Positions 1 through 8,579 of a stretch of 64,000 bases of DNA are shown in pieces. The notes beneath the pieces were generated by a model, which had not been told where the DNA came from, did no database searches, and was given only the letters and a program-made list of their open reading frames with translations. The DNA comes from Virgisporangium ochraceum (GTDB lineage: Bacteria; Actinomycetota; Actinomycetes; Mycobacteriales; Micromonosporaceae): contig NZ_BOPH01000094.1 of NCBI RefSeq assembly GCF_016863655.1, positions 1 to 64,000 on the forward strand, given 5' to 3'. The translations under genes were made by a program, and so were the position numbers. Each line of letters starts with the position of its first letter. Position 1 is the stretch's first letter.

Positions 1-32
1 GAGGGGGGCCGCGGCGGGCCGCGGCGGCTGTG

Positions 33-272
33 CTAGGCGGGTCGGTGGTCGGCGCCGAGCCTGGGGAACGGGGCGAGCGAGAACAGGACCTCCACCGGCA
101 CCTCGAAGTGCTGCGCGATCCGCAGCGCCAGGTGCAGGCTCGGGCTGTACTCGCCCCGCTCCAGGTAGCCCACCGTCTGGTAGTGGACGCCGAGCGCGTC
201 GGCCAGCTGCCGTCTCGAGATCCCGCGTTCGGCGCGCAGCATCGCGATCCGGTTGTAGACGGACTCGTTCAT
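33..272 (-). CDS. Small XRE-family HTH transcriptional regulator
   Basis: A 79-residue protein that is almost entirely a Cro/C1-type helix-turn-helix, roughly residues 5-60, with the pattern RGISRRQLADALGVHYQTV followed by YLERGEYSPS. It is expected to bind DNA as a dimer; no ligand domain is present. Its ATG lies 3 bp after the stop of the ABC permease, so it is the last gene of a three-gene operon (ATPase, permease, regulator). Small regulators of this type commonly sit with ABC-2 exporters and probably control them. Target unknown. Confidence 0.85.
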   Translation of the reverse strand: MNESVYNRIAMLRAERGISRRQLADALGVHYQTVGYLERGEYSPSLHLALRIAQHFEVPVEVLFSLAPFPRLGADHRPA

Positions 273-275
273 CCC

Positions 276-1109
276 CTAGTAGCCCCGCGACATGATCCGT
301 TGCTTGCTGGCCTGCACCGTCGAACCGGACTCGCGCCGCGCCATCCGCCGCAGCACCGCCGGCGCCAGCAGCATGCCGGCCACCGCCCACGCCCCGATCA
401 CCCCGGCAGCCTGCCACAGCCGCCACTCGCCGCCGAGTTCGGCCGCCGCCGCGGCGTCGGGCAGCAGTGCCGCCCGCACGCCGTGTCCGAGCCAGTACAT
501 CGGGAACACCTGCGCCACGGCCTGCAGCCAGCCCGGCATCGCGGTGACCGGGTAGAAGATCCCGGAGATGCCGACCAGCCCGCCGAGGATGAGGAACGTG
601 AGCCCCGTGCTCGACGCCGACGACCTGGTCCGCGCGCCGATCATCGCGCCCCACGGCAGCACCGACGCGAGCCCCAGAACGACCACCCACGCCAGCACGA
701 GCCAGTCGACGGTGAGGTCGTCGACGATGATCCGGCCGGCGGCGAGCATCACCACGATCGTGATGAGCGCGGTCGCGGCGGTGTAGACGATCCGCGAGAC
801 CAGGTACCCGACGATCCCGTTCGGGGTCGCCTTCGCCCGCAGCAGCGTGCCGTCCTCCCGGTCGTAGGCCAGCGAGCTCGACATCGCGAGGAACCCGCCG
901 TAGGCGATCATGAGGCCGGCGAGGCTCGGCAGCGTGAGCGCGGCCAGCGGCAGCGTCGTTCCCTCGACCGTGGAGTCGCGCTGGAACCACAGCACCACGA
1001 CCAGCGATCCGATCACGATGAGGTTGAACGCCCACTCCTGGAAGTCGGCGAGGCCGTGGCGCAGCTCGATGATCCCGCGCGCCAGCCCGGCCCTGATCGC
1101 GGCGCTCAC
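276..1109 (-). CDS. ABC-2 type transporter permease
   Basis: A 277-residue membrane protein with about six hydrophobic segments, including ones near residues 27-42, 60-75, 105-125 and 135-155. It is the expected partner of the ATPase encoded 62 bp upstream in the same direction. The arrangement (separate ATPase and ABC-2 permease) is typical of drug or lipid exporters of the DrrA/DrrB class; the substrate cannot be read from the sequence. The C-terminal tail is basic (ARRESGSTVQASKQR). Confidence 0.85.
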   Translation of the reverse strand: MSAAIRAGLARGIIELRHGLADFQEWAFNLIVIGSLVVVLWFQRDSTVEGTTLPLAALTLPSLAGLMIAYGGFLAMSSSLAYDREDGTLLRAKATPNGIVGYLVSRIVYTAATALITIVVMLAAGRIIVDDLTVDWLVLAWVVVLGLASVLPWGAMIGARTRSSASSTGLTFLILGGLVGISGIFYPVTAMPGWLQAVAQVFPMYWLGHGVRAALLPDAAAAAELGGEWRLWQAAGVIGAWAVAGMLLAPAVLRRMARRESGSTVQASKQRIMSRGY

Positions 1110-1170
1110 GCTGTGCCTCCGAAATCCCGCACAGGCCCGCGGCCTGAACGCCTCCGCTCCGCTACGGCGC

Positions 1171-2034
1171 TCACGCCGCGACCGTCTCGTGTTCCCGGAC
1201 CATCTTCATGTACGTGTCCTCCAGGCTGGCCCGGCGTACCTCGAGGTCGCCGATGCGGTCACCGTGCTGGGCGAAGAGTTCCCGCACGAAGCGGGTCGCG
1301 TCGTCGGAGGCGTGCACGAAGCGCTCGCCGCCGCGGGTCCAGCGCACCTCGGCGCGCGTCGACACCCGGCGGGCCAGCTCGTCGGCGCTGCCGTCGGCGA
1401 CGATGCGGCCCCCGGCCAGGATCAGGATGCGGTCGGCCAGCTTCTCGGCCTCGTCGAGGTCGTGGGTGGTGAACAGCACCGTGGTGCCGTTCATGTCGGA
1501 CAGGCGGTGCACCAGGTCGTGGAAGTCGCGGCGGGCCTCCGGGTCGAGGCCGGCCGTCGGTTCGTCGAGGAAGAGCAGCTCGGGACGCCCGACCACGCCG
1601 ATCGCGACGTCGAGCCGGCGCCGCTGCCCGCCTGACAGCGTGCCGATCTTGCGGTCGACCAGCCCGGTGAGGCCGACGGCGGTGATCAGCTCGTCGACGT
1701 CGTACGGCGCGCCGTAGGGCACGTAGTACCGGGCGAGGTGCCGCAGCAGCTGGCCGACCCGCCAGCGGCGATGGTCGCGCCACGACTGGAGCACGATCCC
1801 GAGGCCGGCGCGCCACCGCTCGTCACCGTTCGCGGGATCGACCCCGAGCACGGTGACCTTTCCGGCGGACCGCAACCGGAAGCCCTCGAGGATCTCGATC
1901 GTGGTGGTCTTGCCGGCCCCGTTCGGGCCGAGCAGCGTGACGACCTCGCCCCGCGCGACGCTGAAGTCGACCCCGTCGAGCACGTCCACGTCGCCATAAC
2001 GCATCCGGAGATCACTCACTTCGATCACGGTCAT
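1171..2034 (-). CDS. ABC transporter ATP-binding protein
   Basis: A 287-residue nucleotide-binding subunit with all motifs intact: Walker A GPNGAGKT at about 36-43, signature LSGGQ at 133-137, and Walker B LLFLDEP at 153-159. The roughly 60 residues after the core (from about 225) form a C-terminal extension as in DrrA-like exporters. It energises the ABC-2 permease encoded downstream and starts the operon that ends with the small HTH regulator. It is divergent from the MFS gene at 2100, with a 65-bp shared promoter region. Confidence 0.9.
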   Translation of the reverse strand: MTVIEVSDLRMRYGDVDVLDGVDFSVARGEVVTLLGPNGAGKTTTIEILEGFRLRSAGKVTVLGVDPANGDERWRAGLGIVLQSWRDHRRWRVGQLLRHLARYYVPYGAPYDVDELITAVGLTGLVDRKIGTLSGGQRRRLDVAIGVVGRPELLFLDEPTAGLDPEARRDFHDLVHRLSDMNGTTVLFTTHDLDEAEKLADRILILAGGRIVADGSADELARRVSTRAEVRWTRGGERFVHASDDATRFVRELFAQHGDRIGDLEVRRASLEDTYMKMVREHETVAA

Positions 2035-2099
2035 GCCTCATCTTGTAGTACACCTGCTATAGATCGCAAGACCATCATGAAGATGGGAGACTGATCAGC
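2035..2099. promoter_or_regulatory. Divergent promoter region between ABC operon and MFS gene
   Basis: A 65-bp AT-richer gap between two divergently transcribed genes. It contains a TGTAGTACA-like short palindrome (about 2044-2052) and a TATAGAT hexamer-like element (about 2057-2063). GATGGGAG upstream of the GTG at 2100 is a good ribosome binding site for the MFS gene. The operator assignment is inference. Confidence 0.4.
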
Positions 2100-3680
2100 G
2101 TGAGCGAGGCGGTCTCGGCGTGGGCGCCGCTGCGCGTCGCAGCCTTCCGCAGCCTGTGGATCGCCCTCCTGGCGAGCAACATCGGCACCTGGATGCAGCT
2201 GGTCGGCGCCCAGTGGCTGCTGATCGACGAGCCGAACGCGTCGACGCTGGTCGCCGTCGTGCAGACGTCGCTCATGCTGCCCGCGCTGCTGCTGTCGCTG
2301 CCCGCCGGCGCCGTCGCCGACTCGTTCGACCGCCGCCAGCTGCTCATCGTCGTGCAGGCCTACCTGCTGATCGTCGCGGTGGTGATGACCGGGCTCACCG
2401 CCGTCGGCGAGATGCCACCGGCCCTGCTGCTGACGCTGACGTTCGGCCTCGGCGTCGGCCAGGCGCTCACACTGCCGGCCTGGCAGGCGCTGGTGCCCGA
2501 GCTGGTGCCGCGCGACCAGCTGCCGGCGGCGTCGGCGCTCGGCGGCATCAGCGTCAACGCCGCCCGCGCGATCGGCCCGGCCATCGCCGGCCTGCTGATC
2601 TCGCACGTCGGCGTCGCCGCCGTGTTCGGGTTCAACGGCGCCGCCTGCCTGGTCTTCGCGCTCGTCCTCGCGCTCTGGAAGCCCGACCGCAAGCGCCGCG
2701 ACCAGGCCCCGGAGCGCTTCACCTCGGCCCTGCGCGCCGGCGACCGGTACGCCCGCCACTCGCCCGTGGTGCGGCGGATCCTCCTGCGGGCCTCGCTGTT
2801 CCTGGTGCCCGGTACCACGCTGTGGGCGCTGCTGCCGCTCGTGGCCAACAAGCAGCTGGGCATGGGGTCCAGCGGCTACGGCCTGCTCCTCGCGGCGCTC
2901 GGCATCGGCGCGATCGGTGGGGCGCTGGTCACCTCGTGGGCGCGCGCCCGCTGGCGGGGCAACCTCCTGCTCATGGTCACCACGCTCGGGTACGCCGCCT
3001 GCATGGCGGTGGTGGGGCTCTCGCGCAGCCCGGTGGTGGTGCTGCTCGTCCTGCTGCCGGCCGGCGCCATCTGGACCGCCGTGCTGTCGAGTCTCAACGC
3101 CGAGATCCAGATGTTCCTGCCGAGCTGGGTGCGGGCCCGCGGCATCGCCGTCTACCAGGTGGTGTTCGCCGGCAGCCAGGCCCTCGGCGCGCTGGCGTGG
3201 GGCCTGGTCGCCGACGTCGTCGACCTGCCGGTCACCCACCTCGTCGCCGCCGGGCTCATGGTCGTGGGCGGGCTCACCGTGCGTCTGTGGCCGCTACGGG
3301 ACGTGCGTGGGCTCGGTCGCGAGCCCGCCGTCTACTGGCAGGAGCCGGAGCTGGTGGTCGAGCCGGCCGCCCACGACGGCCCGATCCTGGTGACCGTCAA
3401 GTACCTGGTGCTGCCCAAGTTCCAGGAGGCGTTCCAGATCGCCATGGACAACGTGCGCCTGGCCCGGTTGCGCACCGGCGCCACGCGGTGGGGCCTGTTC
3501 CGCTCCGGCGAGGAGAAGGACACGTTCGTCGAGGTCTACCTGATACCGACCTGGGACGTGCACCTGCGCCAGCACCACGGCCGCCTGACCGAGAACGACC
3601 GCCTCAACGAGGAGCGCGCCCACTCCCTGATCGAGGGCGACCCCCAGGTGACCCACCTGCTCCCCACCGACGCCGACTGA
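2100..3680 (+). CDS. MFS transporter of the MFS_3 (enterobactin-exporter-like) family
   Basis: A 526-residue major facilitator protein with about 12 transmembrane segments in residues 10-395. The N-terminal pattern FRSLWIALLASNIGTWMQ is typical of the MFS_3 family. The last 110 residues are soluble and resemble the small alpha/beta-barrel domain often fused to this family (start about PILVTVKYLVLPKFQEAF). Such proteins are annotated as exporters of siderophores or drugs; the cargo here is unknown. The GTG start is preceded by GATGGGAG. It is divergent from the ABC exporter operon and followed by a palindromic repeat at 3719-3790. Confidence 0.85.
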   Translation: MSEAVSAWAPLRVAAFRSLWIALLASNIGTWMQLVGAQWLLIDEPNASTLVAVVQTSLMLPALLLSLPAGAVADSFDRRQLLIVVQAYLLIVAVVMTGLTAVGEMPPALLLTLTFGLGVGQALTLPAWQALVPELVPRDQLPAASALGGISVNAARAIGPAIAGLLISHVGVAAVFGFNGAACLVFALVLALWKPDRKRRDQAPERFTSALRAGDRYARHSPVVRRILLRASLFLVPGTTLWALLPLVANKQLGMGSSGYGLLLAALGIGAIGGALVTSWARARWRGNLLLMVTTLGYAACMAVVGLSRSPVVVLLVLLPAGAIWTAVLSSLNAEIQMFLPSWVRARGIAVYQVVFAGSQALGALAWGLVADVVDLPVTHLVAAGLMVVGGLTVRLWPLRDVRGLGREPAVYWQEPELVVEPAAHDGPILVTVKYLVLPKFQEAFQIAMDNVRLARLRTGATRWGLFRSGEEKDTFVEVYLIPTWDVHLRQHHGRLTENDRLNEERAHSLIEGDPQVTHLLPTDAD

Positions 3681-3718
3681 CCCCCGCCGCCCCCGCCCCG
3701 GGGCGCAACCTCAGCCGT

Positions 3719-3790
3719 CGATCTTGCAGTTGTGGCCCCGTGTATAGCCCGATATAGCGCGATATGAGGGAGGCCACAAGTGCAAGATCG
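3719..3790. repeat. Dispersed palindromic element, family A copy 1
   Basis: Two 19-nt arms (3719-3737 and 3772-3790), pairing at 18 of 19 positions, flank a 34-nt loop. The left arm is CGATCTTGCAGTTGTGGCC. The arms are identical to those of the element at 21712-21783 and nearly so to 55998-56068. It sits between the 3' ends of convergent genes, so it could also act as a transcription terminator, but it has no T-run. Confidence 0.85.
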
Positions 3791-3818
3791 GCGGGGAACT
3801 GGCGGAGCCGGCGGGGAG

Positions 3819-4637
3819 CTACGTGACCCTCGTGATCTCCACCCGGACGCCGAGGTGGCTCGACGGCGGGCCGTGGTAGACGCCCTTCAGCGGCGGTACG
3901 TCGTCGTAGTCGCGGCCGCGTGCCACCACCACGTGCTGGGGGCCCACCGGGACGCCGTTGGTCGGGTCGTAGCCGACCCAGTCGCCGCACCACCACTCGA
4001 CCCAGGCGTGGCTCTGACCCTCCACGGTCTGGCCGATCTCGGCCTCCCGCTTCGGGTGTAGGTAGCCGGACACGTACCGGGCCGGGATGCCGCGCTGCCG
4101 GAGCAGGGCGACGGTCAGCTGGGCGATGTCCTGGCAGACGCCCTTCCGCAGCGTCCAGGCCTCCTGCGCCGACGTCTGCACTCCGGTCGAGCCCGGCACG
4201 TACTCCACGTGCGAGCGCACGAACGAGGCGATCTCGAGCGCCACGTCGGACGGTGATCCGTCGAACGACGGCAGCACCGACGGGTCGACCGTCGTGCGCG
4301 GGGTGGCGGCGAGCAGCTCGGCGTGCTCGTCGGCGGCGGCCGCCAGGACCGACCAGTCCGCGGACACCACCGGCGCCGGCGTGTCGGTCTCCACCAGGCT
4401 CGACGCGACGACCTTCAGCTCGCCGTGCTGCCGCTGCAGGTCGAACGCGGTGACCAGCGTGCCCCAGTAGTCGTAGTACCGGTACAGGGACGCGGCCGGG
4501 TGCACCTCGACCTGGCTGAACAGGGTCACCTGCCAGGGCAGGGTCATCGGCGTCAGCCGGGCCTCGTTGTAGGACGTGTGCGCCTGACCCTCGTACGTGA
4601 ACCCGGTGACGTGCCGGATCCGCAACCGCCACGCCAC
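3819..4637 (-). CDS. Transglutaminase-like cysteine protease family protein
   Basis: A 272-residue protein with an N-terminal beta domain (VAWRLRIRHVTGFTYEG onward) and a transglutaminase core. The catalytic Cys lies in LRKGVCQDIAQL, His in GQSHAWVEW and Asp in WVGYDPTNG. The open frame extends much further upstream, but the GTG at 4637 shares one base with the stop of the alpha-E gene and begins the conserved domain, so this start was chosen. It is the third gene of the ATP-grasp / alpha-E / transglutaminase operon, widely conserved in actinobacteria and proposed in comparative-genomics work to make or process a peptide-like modification. Confidence 0.88.
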   Translation of the reverse strand: MAWRLRIRHVTGFTYEGQAHTSYNEARLTPMTLPWQVTLFSQVEVHPAASLYRYYDYWGTLVTAFDLQRQHGELKVVASSLVETDTPAPVVSADWSVLAAAADEHAELLAATPRTTVDPSVLPSFDGSPSDVALEIASFVRSHVEYVPGSTGVQTSAQEAWTLRKGVCQDIAQLTVALLRQRGIPARYVSGYLHPKREAEIGQTVEGQSHAWVEWWCGDWVGYDPTNGVPVGPQHVVVARGRDYDDVPPLKGVYHGPPSSHLGVRVEITRVT

Positions 4638-5578
4638 TAGAAGACCTCCTCGTGCGCCCACGACACCGGCGCCGACTCGGGGAAGTACCGGTCGGTGACC
4701 GCCGCCGAGGCCGCCGCGCACGCGTCCTTCAGCCGTTCCAGGTGCACGGGCAGGTCGGCCAGCAGCGAGCCCGACTCCGTGTACTCCAGCCGGGTGCGCA
4801 CCTGGCCGATCGGCCGCCGGGCCGCGTCGTGCACCCCCGCACGCTCGACGAAGGGGTCGAGTTCGAGCAGGCACTGCTCGGCGGTGGTCAACGCGTGCAG
4901 GGCCGACCGGGGGAACAGCCGGTCGTGCAGCAGGAACTCCACGACGCGGTCGGCCCGGACGGTGCCGCCGTGCGTGCGCAGGAACGACTCGTCGGCGCCG
5001 CACGCGCGCAGCACCGTGCGCCACGCGGGATGGTCGGGCCGGGCCTCGACCTGGATCGACAGCATCCGCGCGGTCATGTCGACCCGCTCCAGCGAGCGGC
5101 CCAGAACCAGGAACCGCCAGCCGTCGTCGCGGCTCATCGTCGACTCGGCCAGCCCGGCCAGCACCGCGGCCCGCTCGCGCACGAACGCCAGGTACACGGC
5201 CGGGCCGAGGCGGTCGGCGGCCAGGCGGCGGGCGGGCAGCGAGTGCCAGGTGACGTTCAGGCACTCCCACATCTCCGAGGAGATCGTCTCCCGGGCTCCG
5301 CGCGCGTTGTCGCGCGCCGCCGAGAGGGCGCCGGCGATCGCGGACGGGTTGTCGGCGTCGAACGCGAGTACGTCGAGCACCGCCGCGGCGGTGACCCGGC
5401 CCTCGCCGGGCGCCGGCGCGCCGAGGATCGACAGCATGGCCCGGCCGCCGCGGTCCTCGTCGGACCAGGGATCCTCGAGGAGCCGGGCGAGCCAGGCGTC
5501 GAGGATGCGCGCGGTGTCGTCGGCGCGCTCCACGTACCGGCCGATCCAGAAGAGGGACTCGGCGATGCGGCTCAGCAC
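4637..5578 (-). CDS. Alpha-E domain-containing protein (DUF403)
   Basis: A 313-residue, mostly helical protein beginning MLSRIAESLFWIGRYVERADDTAR, the signature start of alpha-E (DUF403) proteins. Several acidic helical stretches follow, for example around GRSLERVDMTARML. The GTG at 5578 overlaps the end of the ATP-grasp gene by 7 bp, and its stop overlaps the transglutaminase start by 1 bp, indicating translational coupling. The biochemical role is unknown; the family always travels with circularly permuted ATP-grasp and transglutaminase proteins. Confidence 0.9.
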   Translation of the reverse strand: MLSRIAESLFWIGRYVERADDTARILDAWLARLLEDPWSDEDRGGRAMLSILGAPAPGEGRVTAAAVLDVLAFDADNPSAIAGALSAARDNARGARETISSEMWECLNVTWHSLPARRLAADRLGPAVYLAFVRERAAVLAGLAESTMSRDDGWRFLVLGRSLERVDMTARMLSIQVEARPDHPAWRTVLRACGADESFLRTHGGTVRADRVVEFLLHDRLFPRSALHALTTAEQCLLELDPFVERAGVHDAARRPIGQVRTRLEYTESGSLLADLPVHLERLKDACAAASAAVTDRYFPESAPVSWAHEEVF

Positions 5579-7140
5579 GTCCCCTCCTGCTGTTGCTGTT
5601 GCTGCTGTTGAGCCGCGATCGCCGCTCCCGCCGGTCCCACGTCTCTGAAGTCCGGAGCGGCCGGAACCGCAACCGGAGCGACGGCCGGTACCACCGCGGG
5701 CGCCGGCGAACTGGCGGCGAGCACCCAGGTGTCCTTGGAACCGCCGCCCTGGCTGGAGTTCACGACCAGCGCGCCCTCCGGGAGCGCGACCCGGGTGAGG
5801 CCGCCGGGCAGCAGCCACACGTCGTCGCCGTCGTTCACCGCGAACGGGCGCAGGTCGATGTGACGCGGCGCCACCCGGTCGCCGACGAGGGTCGGCGAGG
5901 TCGACAACAGCACCGGGCGCTGGGCGATCCAGCCGCGCGGATCCTTCTCCACGGCCTCCCGGAGCGTGCAGAGGGTCCGCTCGTCGGCCCTCGGACCGAT
6001 CACGATGCCCTTGCCGCCCGAGCCCTCCACCGGCTTGAGCACCAGCTCGTCGAGCCTCTGCAGCACGTCCTGGAGCACCTCGGGGTCGTCGAGCCGGTAC
6101 GTCTCGACGTTGTCGATCAGCGGCTCCTCGTGGAGGTAGTAGCGGATCAGATCCGGCACGTACGTGTAGATGAGCTTGTCGTCGGCGACGCCGTTGCCGA
6201 TCGCGTTGGCCAGGGTGACGTTCCCCGCCCGCGCCGCGTTCACGATGCCCGGCGCCCCGATCACCGAGTCGGGACGGAAGTGCAGCGGATCGATGAAGTC
6301 GTCGTCGACGCGCCGGTAGACCACGTGTACCGGCTGCTCGCCCTGGGTGGTGCGCATGTACACCCGGTTGCCGTGGCAGCGCAGGTCGCGGCCCTCGACG
6401 AGCTCGACGCCCATGAGCCGGGCGAGCAGCGCGTGCTCGAAGTAGGCCGCGTTGTAGACGCCGGGCGTGAGTACCACGACGCACGGGTCGGTGACCCCGT
6501 CCGGCGCCGCCTTGCGCAGCGCGGCGAGCAGCCGGGCCGGGTAGTCGTCGACCGGGTACACCGGCGCCTCGGCGAACAGCACCGGCATCGTCTGGATCAT
6601 CGCGCGCCGGTTCTCGATCACGTAGCTGACCCCGGACGGGATGCGCAGGTTGTCCTCCAGCACCCGGAACCGGCCCAGCTCGTCGCGCACCAGGTCGACG
6701 CCGCTGACCTGCACCCGCACGCCGTTCGGCGGGTTGATCCCGTACGCCTCGCGCCGGAAGTGCGCGGAGGTGTAGATCACCTTCTTCGGTACCAGGCCGT
6801 CCTTCAGCACCTGCGCGGTTCCGTACAGGTCCGCGAGAAAGGCCTCCAGGGCGAGGACCCGCTGGCGCACCGCCCGGGTGAGCAGGTCCCACTCATGCGC
6901 GTCGATGATGCGGGGGATCAGGTCGAGCGGGAACGGCCGCTCCTCACCCGCGTAGGCGAACGTGACCCCGCGGTCGGTGAAGACCCGGGCCAGCTGGTCG
7001 GCGCGGAACCGCAGGTCGGACGTGGCGAGCGGCTGGATGGTGGCGAACACCGACTCGTACGCCGGGCGGGGCACGCCGGGCCGGACGAACATCTCGTCCC
7101 ACGCCGCGGACATCGGGTAGGAGTCGAAGATGTCCGCCAT
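5572..7140 (-). CDS. Circularly permuted type 2 ATP-grasp protein (DUF404/DUF407)
   Basis: A 522-residue protein matching the full length of circularly permuted ATP-grasp enzymes, which are thought to form peptide-like amide bonds. Recognisable blocks include the conserved start MADIFDSYPMSAAWDEMF, the glycine-rich nucleotide-binding loop VLKPVEGSGGKGIVIGP, and PDLIRYYLHEEP. It is the first gene of a tightly coupled operon with alpha-E and transglutaminase genes. The C-terminal tail is odd: after an Ala/Pro/Val-rich linker it carries eight consecutive glutamines and then ends EGTC, on codons 5578-5610 that form a CAG/CAA repeat. Confidence 0.92.
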   Translation of the reverse strand: MADIFDSYPMSAAWDEMFVRPGVPRPAYESVFATIQPLATSDLRFRADQLARVFTDRGVTFAYAGEERPFPLDLIPRIIDAHEWDLLTRAVRQRVLALEAFLADLYGTAQVLKDGLVPKKVIYTSAHFRREAYGINPPNGVRVQVSGVDLVRDELGRFRVLEDNLRIPSGVSYVIENRRAMIQTMPVLFAEAPVYPVDDYPARLLAALRKAAPDGVTDPCVVVLTPGVYNAAYFEHALLARLMGVELVEGRDLRCHGNRVYMRTTQGEQPVHVVYRRVDDDFIDPLHFRPDSVIGAPGIVNAARAGNVTLANAIGNGVADDKLIYTYVPDLIRYYLHEEPLIDNVETYRLDDPEVLQDVLQRLDELVLKPVEGSGGKGIVIGPRADERTLCTLREAVEKDPRGWIAQRPVLLSTSPTLVGDRVAPRHIDLRPFAVNDGDDVWLLPGGLTRVALPEGALVVNSSQGGGSKDTWVLAASSPAPAVVPAVAPVAVPAAPDFRDVGPAGAAIAAQQQQQQQQEGTC

Positions 7141-7163
7141 GGCCGAAGCGTAATGAGCTTCTG

Positions 7164-7631
7164 TTACGAATCAATCCCCAGTTCACGGCGGAGTTTCGCC
7201 ACGTGACCGGTGGCCTTCACGTTGTACATCGCCCGCTCGATCTTGCCGTCACCGTCGATGACGAACGTCGACCTGATCACGCCCTCGACGGTCTTTCCGT
7301 ACAGCTTCTTCTCGCCGTAGGCGCCGTAGGACTTGAGCGTCTCCTTGTCCGGATCCGACACCAGCGGGAACGTCAGCATGTCGCGCTCGCGGAACTTCGC
7401 CAGCTTCGCCGGCTTGTCGGGGGAGATGCCGACCACCTCGAAGCCCTGCGCGTGCAGCGACTGCAGCGAGTCGCGGAAGTCGCACGCCTGCTTGGTGCAG
7501 CCGGGCGTCATCGCCGCCGGGTACACGTACAGGATCACCCGCTTGCCGCGCAGGTCGGAGAGGCTGAGCTGCTCCCCGGTGTCGGTGGTGAGGGTGAACT
7601 CGGGCGCGGGATCGCCGGTCTGCAGGGTCAT
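7164..7631 (-). CDS. bcp: Peroxiredoxin, bacterioferritin comigratory protein type
   Basis: A 155-residue thiol peroxidase of the BCP/PrxQ group. The peroxidatic Cys45 and a resolving Cys50 lie in MTPGCTKQACDFRD, giving the CxxxxC spacing of atypical 2-Cys enzymes. It reduces hydroperoxides using thioredoxin-type donors in the cytoplasm. The ATG at 7631 begins the conserved MTLQTGDPAPEF motif; the frame is open 23 codons further upstream but that part is not conserved-looking. It is transcribed toward the ATP-grasp operon with a 23-bp gap. Confidence 0.93.
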   Translation of the reverse strand: MTLQTGDPAPEFTLTTDTGEQLSLSDLRGKRVILYVYPAAMTPGCTKQACDFRDSLQSLHAQGFEVVGISPDKPAKLAKFRERDMLTFPLVSDPDKETLKSYGAYGEKKLYGKTVEGVIRSTFVIDGDGKIERAMYNVKATGHVAKLRRELGIDS

Positions 7632-7728
7632 GCTCCGCAATCTACCCGGCGCTACTGATGCGCTCGCTCCGCTCGCGCGGGCCTGGGGCCTTTTCGGCAT
7701 CGCCTTCCCTCGTCGCTCCGGTCGCTGC

Positions 7729-7812
7729 GCTCCCTGCTCTCCTCGGTCCAGGCGACGCCAGCCCCAGGCCGCTCCCTGCTCTCCTCAGTCCAGGCGATCC
7801 CGGCCCCGGGCC
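7729..7812. repeat. 42-bp imperfect tandem duplication
   Basis: Two head-to-tail 42-nt copies (7729-7770 and 7771-7812), each beginning GCTCCCTGCTCTCC, lie in the 198-bp gap between the bcp start and the ABC ATPase start. They differ at a few positions. No function is evident; they fall where the divergent promoters should be. Confidence 0.7.
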
Positions 7813-7829
7813 GCTGCGAATAAGGTGGC

Positions 7830-8570
7830 GTGGTGACACTGGAGGTCGACGGGGTGACCTATGCCTACCCGGACGGCCGGGTAGCCCTCAACGGCATCGA
7901 CCTGTCCCTCGACAAGGGCGAACGGGTCGCGCTCCTCGGCCCCAACGGTGCCGGCAAGACGACGCTGGTGCTGCACCTCAACGGCGTGCTGCACGGCGGT
8001 GCCGGCACGGTCACCGTCGACGGTGACCGGGTCGACCCGGCGGACCGGAAGGGGCTCGCCGAGATCCGCCGGCGCGTCGGCATCGTCTTCCAGGACCCCG
8101 ACGACCAGCTCTTCCTCCCCACGGTCGAGGAGGACGTCGCGTTCGGCCCGTCGAACCTCGGCCTGCGCGGCGAGGCGCTGGCCGAGCGCGTGCGGGAGGC
8201 ACTGGACGCCGTGGGCATGGCCGGGCACCGCGACCGCGCCCCGCACCACCTGTCGTTCGGCCAGCGGCGGCGGGTGGCCGTCGCCACGGTGCTGGCGATG
8301 CGGCCGTCGATCCTGGTGCTCGACGAGCCGAGCTCGAACCTCGACCCGGCGAGCCGCCGCGAGCTCGCGACGATCCTCGAGTCGCTGCCGGTGACGATGC
8401 TGATGGTCACCCACGACCTGCCCTACGCCCTGCAGCTGTGCCCCCGCGCGGTGATCCTCGACGACGGCCGGGTCGTCGCCGACGGCCGCACCGCCGACCT
8501 CCTCCGGGACACCGAACTGCTGGCGAAGCACCGCCTGGAGTTCCCGTACGGCTTCGCCGTGCGGGAATGA
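7830..8570 (+). CDS. Energy-coupling factor (CbiO-like) ABC ATPase
   Basis: A 246-residue ATPase with Walker A GPNGAGKT (about 37-44), the Q-loop FQDPDDQLF typical of ECF/cobalt-type ATPases (87-95), a variant signature LSFGQ in place of LSGGQ (141-145), and Walker B ILVLDEP (161-167). Such subunits energise uptake of metals (cobalt, nickel) or vitamins with a membrane T-component and an S-component. Neither partner is visible nearby, so this copy is an orphan here. The start is GTG 7830 or the adjacent GTG 7833. Confidence 0.85.
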   Translation: MVTLEVDGVTYAYPDGRVALNGIDLSLDKGERVALLGPNGAGKTTLVLHLNGVLHGGAGTVTVDGDRVDPADRKGLAEIRRRVGIVFQDPDDQLFLPTVEEDVAFGPSNLGLRGEALAERVREALDAVGMAGHRDRAPHHLSFGQRRRVAVATVLAMRPSILVLDEPSSNLDPASRRELATILESLPVTMLMVTHDLPYALQLCPRAVILDDGRVVADGRTADLLRDTELLAKHRLEFPYGFAVRE

Positions 8571-8579
8571 TGTCGACCT

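Noticed and set aside
30..1472. 480-residue plus-strand open frame over the ABC operon
   Set aside because: Antisense to three clearly real genes; His/Arg/Gln/Pro-rich without motifs.
3819..5672. 617-residue open frame on the minus strand
   Set aside because: Only the last 272 residues (from GTG 4637) are a transglutaminase; the upstream part is Arg/Gly/Pro-rich and lies antiparallel in frame to the true alpha-E gene.
7632..7829. A gene in the gap between bcp and the ECF ATPase
   Set aside because: Frames there are short, cross the 42-bp tandem duplication and have no RBS or conserved motif.
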